Assembly (NCBI RefSeq): GCF_963975745.1
Contig: NZ_CAXBIB010000015.1
Location: 29,750-93,749, forward strand
Source of the DNA: Parvibaculum sp963975745
Lineage (GTDB): Bacteria; Pseudomonadota; Alphaproteobacteria; Parvibaculales; Parvibaculaceae
Length of the DNA: 64,000 nucleotides
Reading direction: 5' to 3'
The notes beneath the pieces are model-generated. The model had not been told where the DNA came from, did no database searches, and was given only the letters and a program-made list of their open reading frames with translations. This document shows, in pieces, positions 58,351 to 64,000 of this stretch; within the stretch, counting starts at the first letter, position 1, and every line of letters begins with the position of its first letter. The position numbers and the translations under genes were made by a program.

Positions 58351-59723
58351 GCCGCGATCTCCTTTTCGCCGCAAAGCAGGGACAGGGCCGCATCGAAATG
58401 CGTCACCAGCCTGTCGACATCGGCTTTTGTCGTCGACGGCGCGACGAGCGTCATGTTGTGGAAGGGCGTCACCAGTACATCGCGGTTCAGCAGGTAGAGA
58501 TGGATGGCGCGTTCGACCGTGTGGTCGATGGCCGCCGCTGCCTCGGCACCGTTGCGGAGCGGGCGGGGGCTGAAGACAAGTTCGGCACGGGCACCGAGTT
58601 GCGTCACCGTCCATGGCAGGGTCCGACGCGTGACAGCGGTCCGAAGGCCGTCCGCAAGTCCTGTTGCCAGTTCGGTCATATGCGCATATGTCGCCTCCGT
58701 CATGACCTCGGCGAGGCAGGCGCGCATGGCGGCCAGCGCCAGCATGTTGCCGGAAAGCGTTGTGCCGATACCCGAATAGCCAGGTACTTTCGTCTCGAGC
58801 ACGCGACGCATGTCGGCCTCGACCTCCGCCGTGAAGCCGAAAACGGCGGCAGGAAGGCCGCCTGCCACCGGCTTGCCAAGTACGAAGAAATCGGGGCAGA
58901 GATCATGCGCGCGGGTGAAGCCGCCCGGGCCGGCGGAGATCGTGTGCGTCTCATCGAGGCAGATCAGCGTGCCGTGGCGATGTGCGGCCGCGATCAGGCC
59001 TTCGATGAAGCCGGGTTCCGGCAACACCATCGCCGTATTGGTCAAGGCCGGCTCGGTCAGGATCAGCGCAATGTCGCCGACCGCCAGCATGCGCTCGACG
59101 GCGTCGAGGTCGTTGAAGGTCGCGGCGACACTCGTGCGTGCCACATCGTTTACCTGTCCGAGCAGGCTAGCCTTCATGGCCGTCCGGTCGCCCTCAAGTC
59201 TCACGAAGGCGTCCTCGACCTGGCCGTGATAGCAGCCATCGAAAACAAGAACTTTCGGACGTCCCGTCAGGGCGCGGGCCCAGCGGACAACGGCACGGTT
59301 GGCATCGCTTGCCGTCGCCGTCACCTGCCAGAAAGGCAGCCCGAAACGCGCTGCGAGCAGGCTGCCGACCTCGGCTGTCAGGTCGGATGGCAACATTGCG
59401 GTCAGGCCAAGCCGGGCCTGTTTGGCGATCGCGCGGGCGACTGGTTCCGGCGAATGACCGAACATGGCGCCCGTATCGCCCAGACAGAAATCGGCATGGC
59501 GATGGCCGTCCACATCCGTGACAGTGGAGCCGGCGGCCTCTCGGACAAAGATCGGGAAGGGTGTTTCCCAATCGAGCATCCAGTGCAGGGGAACGCCGCC
59601 CGGGAAGTGAGTCCCCGCATTTGCGGCCATTTGCCGGGAAGCCGGATGCCGTTCGACAAAGCGTGCACGTTCAACCGCAATCAATGCTGCCGCGCGCGCC
59701 TTGATCTCCGACGGCATGGTCAT
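58347..59723 (-). CDS. Class III PLP-dependent aminotransferase
   Basis: 458 residues. GSA/omega-aminotransferase pattern: GHRHADFCLGDTGAMFGHSPEPVARAI, VTATASDANRAVVRWARALTGRPKVLVFDGCYHGQV, PGFTRAHDLCPDFFVLGKPVAGGLPAAVFGF with the PLP Lys in GKPVAGG, and ACLAEVM helices. Only 4 nt overlap with the GS-like gene, so the two enzymes act together: perhaps an amino compound is transaminated and its amine gamma-glutamylated (order unclear). ATG 59723 has CAGGAG 8 nt upstream. Divergent from the glycosyltransferase. Confidence 0.88.
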   Translation of the reverse strand: MTMPSEIKARAAALIAVERARFVERHPASRQMAANAGTHFPGGVPLHWMLDWETPFPIFVREAAGSTVTDVDGHRHADFCLGDTGAMFGHSPEPVARAIAKQARLGLTAMLPSDLTAEVGSLLAARFGLPFWQVTATASDANRAVVRWARALTGRPKVLVFDGCYHGQVEDAFVRLEGDRTAMKASLLGQVNDVARTSVAATFNDLDAVERMLAVGDIALILTEPALTNTAMVLPEPGFIEGLIAAAHRHGTLICLDETHTISAGPGGFTRAHDLCPDFFVLGKPVAGGLPAAVFGFTAEVEADMRRVLETKVPGYSGIGTTLSGNMLALAAMRACLAEVMTEATYAHMTELATGLADGLRTAVTRRTLPWTVTQLGARAELVFSPRPLRNGAEAAAAIDHTVERAIHLYLLNRDVLVTPFHNMTLVAPSTTKADVDRLVTHFDAALSLLCGEKEIAA

Positions 59724-59955
59724 GGGAAGAGCTCCTGATGAAAAACGCAGCGCAAGGTAATTGCCTCTCTACACGGCGGCAAGCGGCGTGTCGCGGGTGC
59801 CGCATGCATCGTCGGTATCCGGATCAGCCCGGACGGTGCGTTTTAGGGTGGACGTGCTCCGGTGAGTGATGCAGACAAACAAGGTGTCAGACAAAAGAGG
59901 CAGAAAACCGCTGTTTTGCAGATACGCAGGAGAATGAGTCTCCGGGAGGGACTGT

Positions 59956-61458
59956 ATGAGGTCCGTTGATCGGATAGTCGCGATATGGAAGGACGGCTTT
60001 CGCAAACGTCTGCGCCGGCGGGTCAGCTGGGGCGGTTCGGAACGACAGGCGCGCCTCCGTTTGCGACGACGCCTCGAAGACCTGGGGGCATTCGACTCCG
60101 TTTGGTATCTCGGTTTCTATCAGGATGTCGCCGATCACGGTCTCGATCCATTTGAACACTACATGAAGTCGGGTTGGCGCGAGCAGCGGAAGCCGACACC
60201 CTGGTTCTCTCTCAGCTACTTTCGTACCCTGCGGCCCGACTACACCGATACCGAAAGCCCATTGTCGCTTGTTGCCGGCATGGACGACGAAGACGCAGCC
60301 GGTCTGTTGTGCGTGTTGCAGTCCGGTCATGGGCGGACGCTCGATCGCAATCGTGTATTGCTGAACGATGGCGTGTGTCTGACCGGATATTTCAGGTCGG
60401 AGATCGGGCTCGGACAGGCGGCACGCAATCTTGCCTATGCGAGCGAGGCGGCGTCCATTCCAGCGACATTTCTCGATATTCATCTGCCGGGACGTGCGTC
60501 GGATGCGACTTTTTCCGACAGGTGCGGCATCCGCATGGATCGCTTCGTGCAGATTCTTGTTCTACCGGCTTTCTGGCTTTCGCGGCATGAAGAGCGGCTG
60601 AGTTCCGCTGGAGTCAATATACTCTACCCGTTCTGGGAACTTGGCCGGCTTCCGGATCAGTGTCTTTCTTCCATCGAGAAGTTCGACGAGATCTGGGCGC
60701 CGTCACGGTTCGTGCAGGAAGCGTTCCGCGCGGCGACCGGCCGGCCGGTCGCGCTGTTGCCGCAGCCTGTTCGCATCCCGGCGGATGTGGCGATGTCTGG
60801 ATCTGCCGACCGGCCGTTCACGGTTTTGACCTATCTCGATTTCGATTCCTTCAGGGCACGGAAGAATCCCGAGGCCGTTGTGGCGGCTTTCCAGCTTGCC
60901 TTCCCGCCGTCGCGACAGGATGTCCGCCTGGTCATCAAGGTGCGTGGGGGCGGAAATGAGGATGGGCGTGAGTGGCTTGCCGGGATTGCGGCAGCGGACA
61001 GGCGTGTCGTTCCGATCGACAAGACGTTTGATCGAGCAGCGATGGATCGTCTGATCTTCGACTGCGATGTCTTTGTTTCCCTGCACCGCTCGGAAGGGTT
61101 CGGATTCGGGCCGGCAGAGGCCATGGCGGCCGGCAAGCCCGTCGTTGCCACCGACTATTCCGGCAGTACGGATTTCGTGACGGCATCGACCGGGTATCCG
61201 GTGGCCTATGATCTCGTGCCGGTCGCCGAAGGGCACTACGTGGACTGGCAGGATCAGGTCTGGGCGGAGCCGCGGATCGACGATGCGGCCCGCTTGCTGC
61301 GCGCAATCGAGGCGGACCGGGATGCGGCGCATGCCAAGGCCCTGCGTGGCCGGCAACTCATGATCGACCGCTTTTCGCCCCAGGCTGTCGGCACGACGAT
61401 GCGGCAAATGCTTCAGGCGCGCGGACTTCTCGCCGAAATGAACGTGCCGATCAATTGA
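59956..61458 (+). CDS. GT4-like glycosyltransferase
   Basis: 500 residues. C-terminal GT-B donor-binding domain: DRPFTVLTYLDFDSFRARKNPEAVVAAF, DVRLVIKVRG, and SLHRSEGFGFGPAEAMAAGKPVVATDYSG, where the E-x7-E pattern (EGFGFGPAE) binds the nucleotide sugar. The N-terminal about 100 residues, GAFDSVWYLGFYQDVADHGLDPFEHYMKSGWREQRKPTPWFSLSYF, are a capsule/rhamnan-synthesis-type domain. It adds a sugar to a glycan; target unknown. The ATG follows GGGAGGGACTGT. It stands apart from other glycan genes, so accessory polysaccharide modification is possible. Confidence 0.88.
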   Translation: MRSVDRIVAIWKDGFRKRLRRRVSWGGSERQARLRLRRRLEDLGAFDSVWYLGFYQDVADHGLDPFEHYMKSGWREQRKPTPWFSLSYFRTLRPDYTDTESPLSLVAGMDDEDAAGLLCVLQSGHGRTLDRNRVLLNDGVCLTGYFRSEIGLGQAARNLAYASEAASIPATFLDIHLPGRASDATFSDRCGIRMDRFVQILVLPAFWLSRHEERLSSAGVNILYPFWELGRLPDQCLSSIEKFDEIWAPSRFVQEAFRAATGRPVALLPQPVRIPADVAMSGSADRPFTVLTYLDFDSFRARKNPEAVVAAFQLAFPPSRQDVRLVIKVRGGGNEDGREWLAGIAAADRRVVPIDKTFDRAAMDRLIFDCDVFVSLHRSEGFGFGPAEAMAAGKPVVATDYSGSTDFVTASTGYPVAYDLVPVAEGHYVDWQDQVWAEPRIDDAARLLRAIEADRDAAHAKALRGRQLMIDRFSPQAVGTTMRQMLQARGLLAEMNVPIN

Positions 61459-61514
61459 GACGCGGCGGCATTGCGGCCAGCAGCGGTCCGCCGTCAAACG
61501 AGACATGAGGGTGA

Positions 61515-61590
<76 letters not shown>

Positions 61591-61602
61591 GACCGTGCGC
61601 GC

Positions 61603-61631
61603 AAGATAGTGGTGCCGCGGCCCGGCGGCAA
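61603..61631 (-). promoter_or_regulatory. Promoter of tRNA-Thr
   Basis: On the minus strand: TTGCCG (61631-61626), 17-nt spacer, TATCTT (61608-61603), 12 nt before the first base of tRNA-Thr. Spacing and the GC-rich region following the -10 fit a stable-RNA promoter. Confidence 0.65.
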
Positions 61632-61747
61632 GCGGCGCCTCGGTGGCCCGCCCGACTTGGTATGTATCTGTTCCCGGAATTGGACCCTGCAAAGGGACTG
61701 CACCGCGCCCAAGTATGACCCGGCTTTTCAATCGAATGGAGGTGGCC

Positions 61748-62221
61748 ATGGGCGGAACCGAAACGGTGGTGCTGGATGTGCGAACAGGCGAGCGCGGCAG
61801 CGTTGCCGAATGGGTGCAGGTTTTCGACGAGGTATGGGAAGCGCCGCGGGGACGGTTGGAGCGTCTTCTCGCGCTTCTTAGCGAAGATATCGTGCTCAAA
61901 GCGCCGACGCGACCGCCCGTTTCGCGTGGCAAGGCTGCGGGCCGTAGAGCTTTCCAGCGCGCCTTCGAGGCTTTTCCCGATCTCACGGCGAAATCGAAGC
62001 GCTGGGCAGCATCGGGCGACGTACTGTTCATCGAACTCACATTCACGGCGACGGTAGGCGGTATGCCGCTATCGTGGGACAGCGTGGATCGTTTCCTTTT
62101 CAAGGACGGGCAGGCCGTTGAACGCATTGCTTTCTTTCAGGATTCAGGCGTGGTTTTGCGGCGCGCGCGGCGAAGTCTGGGGGGCTGGATGCAATTGCTG
62201 CGTCTCGCTGCGGGCCGATAG
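61748..62221 (+). CDS. SnoaL-like (NTF2-fold) domain protein
   Basis: 157 residues from ATG 61748, with GGAGGTGGCC upstream; earlier in-frame ATGs lack that spacing. SnoaL/NTF2-like: QVFDEVWEAPRGRLERLLALLSEDIVLKAPT, GRRAFQRAFEAFPDLTAKSKRWAASGDVLFIELTFTATVGGMPLSWDSVDRFLFKDGQAVERIAFFQD. Such proteins bind small hydrophobic ligands or catalyse polyketide/steroid-type isomerisations. Next gene, a GST, starts 15 nt after the stop, so the pair likely forms an operon. Confidence 0.85.
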   Translation: MGGTETVVLDVRTGERGSVAEWVQVFDEVWEAPRGRLERLLALLSEDIVLKAPTRPPVSRGKAAGRRAFQRAFEAFPDLTAKSKRWAASGDVLFIELTFTATVGGMPLSWDSVDRFLFKDGQAVERIAFFQDSGVVLRRARRSLGGWMQLLRLAAGR

Positions 62222-62236
62222 GTTCCGGAGAAAGCC

Positions 62237-62884
62237 ATGAAGCTCTTGTCGGGTCCGTTGAGCATGTTCGGCGCCAAGGCGCAGATCGCCGTTGCCGAGA
62301 AGGGCATCGACTGCGAGATCGAGATGGTGTCTTTCACCCTCAAGGATCGGTACTCGCCGCTTCATCCCGATGTGCTGCGCGTAAATCCGAAAAAGCAGGT
62401 CCCGGTGCTGATCGACGGGCCGGTCGAGATTTTCGATTCGACGCAGATATTCGAATACCTCGAAGACAAGTTTCCGAAGCCGGCACTGTGGCCGTCGGGC
62501 GTTGAGGCGCGCGCCATTGCGCGGCTGATGGAACTGAAGTCCGACGAGGTTTTCTTTCCGTCCTTTGCCGTTCTGCTGCAGGCGCTTGGCGATACACAGG
62601 AACCGGAAACGCAATCGGCCCTGGCGAAGATCACCGCCTACTATCGGGAAATGGACGCCTTGCTGGCGGATCGTGACTACATTGCCGGCGACTACACCTA
62701 TGCCGACATCGCCTTCATCTGCGCCAGCTTCTTCACCGCGTTCATGGGAGGCGCGCCAGATCCGGAATTGCTGCATCTCACGGCGTGGCGCAAGCGGATG
62801 ATGGCACGGCCGGCCGTGGCGCCGGTCATTCATGCGCTCGCAGAATATTTGACTGAAAATGGACTGAGGGCGCCGTCGATTTAG
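62237..62884 (+). CDS. Glutathione S-transferase family protein
   Basis: 215 residues. GST N-domain: KLLSGPLSMFGAKAQIAVAEKGIDCEIEMV (Ser in the active-site position), VNPKKQVPVLIDGPVEIFDSTQIFEYLEDKF; C-domain: DRDYIAGDYTYADIAFICASFF. It conjugates or isomerises with glutathione; substrate unknown. Second gene of the SnoaL-GST pair. The stop is 15 nt from the converging rlmB stop. Confidence 0.88.
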   Translation: MKLLSGPLSMFGAKAQIAVAEKGIDCEIEMVSFTLKDRYSPLHPDVLRVNPKKQVPVLIDGPVEIFDSTQIFEYLEDKFPKPALWPSGVEARAIARLMELKSDEVFFPSFAVLLQALGDTQEPETQSALAKITAYYREMDALLADRDYIAGDYTYADIAFICASFFTAFMGGAPDPELLHLTAWRKRMMARPAVAPVIHALAEYLTENGLRAPSI

Positions 62885-62899
62885 CCGGGATGGCGAGTG

Positions 62900-63733
62900 T
62901 CATGTGGTGCGGCGGAACAGTTCATAAAGGGCGACAGCGGCGGCGTTGGAGACATTGAGGCTCTTCATCTGTCCGGCTGCGGGCAGGCGGGCAAGCAGAT
63001 CACAATGCTCTCGTGTCAGGCGGCGGAGGCCCGCTCCTTCGGCGCCAAGCACCAGTGCGACGCGGGGCGAGAGCTCAAGGTCGGGCAGGGAAGCTTCGCC
63101 ATCGCCGTCGAGGCCGATCACCTCGAAGCCCAGCTCCTTCAATTCGTCAATGGCGCGAACGAGGTTGGTGACGCGGGCAATACGAACCTGCTCGAGGCCG
63201 CCCGATGCGGCCTTGGCCAGCGCGCCGCCAAAAGGCGGACTGTTGCGATCGGTCGTAATGAGGGCGGTGGCGCCGAATACGGCTGCGGACCGGAGAATCG
63301 CCCCGAAATTGTGTGGATCGGTGACCTGATCGAGCACGACGACATGCTTGGCATCCTCGCAGACCTCGGCGACGTCGCGGTCGGGCAGGGGGGAGGTTCG
63401 CAACGCAATGCCCTGATGGACCGCGCCCGGCGGGAGCAGGGCGGCGATCTCATCATTACCCATAATGTCTGGCGAGACGGTAAGGTCTTTGCCCAGGTCG
63501 GCGCCCTGCCGCGCCAGTTCGGCTTCGGCGTTTCGGGTCAGGCACAGGCGTTCGGCTGCGCGTGCGGGATTGCGCAGGGCAGCCAGAACTGCATGAAAAC
63601 CATATAGATAGCTGTCGTCTCCCGGGCGAGTTCCCTTGCCTCCGGGTTGCCCGCGGCCATGTTTTTGTGCGCGGGGGCCATGCGAAGACGCTCCGGTGGG
63701 GCGGGTATGGGAGGATTGCTTGCGTCTACTCAT
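62900..63733 (-). CDS. rlmB: 23S rRNA (guanosine-2'-O-)-methyltransferase RlmB
   Basis: 277 residues from ATG 63733. The N-terminal about 40 residues are basic and disordered (SRRKQSSHTRPTG), then DSYLYGFHAVLAALRNPARAAERL of the RlmB substrate-binding domain. The SpoU methyltransferase knot: VVVLDQVTDPHNFGAILRSAAVFGATALI, GLEQVRIARVTNLVRAIDELKELGF, ALVLGAEGAGLRRLTREHCD and MKSLNVSNAAAVALYELFR. It 2'-O-methylates G2251 of 23S rRNA. Longer frame to 63832 is not needed. Divergent from tRNA-Tyr, a familiar alphaproteobacterial arrangement before tuf and secE. Confidence 0.95.
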   Translation of the reverse strand: MSRRKQSSHTRPTGASSHGPRAQKHGRGQPGGKGTRPGDDSYLYGFHAVLAALRNPARAAERLCLTRNAEAELARQGADLGKDLTVSPDIMGNDEIAALLPPGAVHQGIALRTSPLPDRDVAEVCEDAKHVVVLDQVTDPHNFGAILRSAAVFGATALITTDRNSPPFGGALAKAASGGLEQVRIARVTNLVRAIDELKELGFEVIGLDGDGEASLPDLELSPRVALVLGAEGAGLRRLTREHCDLLARLPAAGQMKSLNVSNAAAVALYELFRRTT

Positions 63734-63854
63734 GGCCGCGCTTATATTTCGGCTCTCGGGCTCATGCAATCGCCCCCAGACAGTACGCCTTGCCGGACGA
63801 AACGGCCCAAGGCGCGCTGCGGGGGTGTTCACGCTTTCGGGACCGGGATTTTAG

Positions 63855-63883
63855 TTGACACAGCGGCGGCAAACCTGAATAAA
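63855..63883 (+). promoter_or_regulatory. Candidate tRNA-Tyr promoter
   Basis: TTGACA (63855-63860), 17-nt spacer, AATAAA (63878-63883). About 80 nt upstream of tRNA-Tyr, in an otherwise gene-free stretch (63734-63963) shared with the rlmB promoter. Confidence 0.55.
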
Positions 63884-63963
63884 GCCGCGCGTGTCCCACG
63901 AGGCCGCAAGATCAGTCACATCCGCGAACTTATTGGGATTTCACAACATTTGACATCGGACAC

Positions 63964-64000
63964 GGAGGGGTGCCCGAGTGGCTAAAGGGGACGGACTGTA
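63964..64000 (+). tRNA. tRNA-Tyr (GTA), 5' half; cut by window end
   Basis: GGAGGGG acceptor start, D-arm GCCCGAGTGGCTAAAGGGG (long D-loop as in tRNA-Tyr/Ser/Leu) and CGGACTGTA ending in the GTA anticodon. The stem start CGGACT fits the usual tRNA-Tyr(GTA) and follows rlmB as in many alphaproteobacteria. The rest lies beyond the window. Confidence 0.85.

Overview
The window is about 64 kb of high-GC bacterial chromosome, densely packed with short gaps and many 4-nt start/stop overlaps. Gene content points to an alphaproteobacterium: DUF2336 and DUF2157/GDYXXLXY genes, spinster-type MFS, ChrA, a rlmB gene divergent from tRNA-Tyr, and many acyl-CoA genes. A Hyphomicrobiales relative such as Parvibaculum is my guess from gene content; I could not test it. 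There is no rRNA, insertion sequence, prophage or CRISPR array.

Layout. 1-3 kb: the 3' end of soxR, two tandem secreted DUF2147 genes and a CsgG/HfaB-like lipoprotein. 3-9.3 kb: an HCCA-isomerase/rhomboid pair, DUF4389, a TetR regulator divergent from a carotenoid oxygenase, and a GDYXXLXY/DUF2157 membrane pair. 9.5-17.2 kb is housekeeping: CBS protein, patatin, hisI, folE, cysS, a NifU-like scaffold, yidD and thrS. 17.3-27 kb: an arsR-AHSA1-VOC operon, a large secreted cysteine-peptidase-like protein back to back with an outer-membrane-like protein, nitroreductase, HAD, PhyH, flavin reductase, a TPR/2OG oxygenase and chrA. 27-40.9 kb: CoA-ester lyase, MaoC, acyl-CoA dehydrogenase, HIT, a lone receiver, MFS, a transglycosylase-like protein, truncated haemoglobin, an acyltransferase-SGNH protein, yghU, CaiB, DUF2336 and a pcaF-like thiolase. 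41-47.6 kb: a degenerate EAL protein, NUDIX, nadK, cutA, moaA, glpK. 47.6-56.4 kb: oxidative catabolism (FAD oxidase, class II aldolase, a lone CoxL-like subunit, then TetR, an unrecognised possible metalloenzyme, SDR and luciferase-like monooxygenase). 56.5-64 kb: a small secreted protein, a glutamine-synthetase-like/aminotransferase pair, glycosyltransferase, tRNA-Thr, SnoaL, GST, rlmB and the start of tRNA-Tyr.

The most interesting signals lie between or across genes. (1) Three copies of a composite repeat carry three CTGTCA units spaced 11-12 bp (like a triple Pho box) plus decamers of the form ACTTRTCCCC. One copy lies between converging genes and one is read through in frame inside a transglycosylase-like gene. 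(2) A candidate 28-codon leader peptide with four Cys codons, including TGT TGT, precedes cysS, with two mutually exclusive pairings, one covering the cysS ribosome-binding region. (3) An AT-rich gap near 30.8 kb contains a 14/16 match to the ParB site parS. (4) A 17-bp palindrome matching the NsrR pattern overlaps the promoter/leader of a truncated haemoglobin. (5) A TetR-diiron-like-SDR-LLM cluster encodes a protein I could not assign.

Much of the catabolic content (CoA transferase, acyl-CoA dehydrogenase, MaoC, lyase, thiolase, PhyH, LLM, SDR, CoxL-like) fits an organism that degrades fatty, aliphatic or aromatic acids through CoA thioesters. No complete pathway can be drawn from the window alone.
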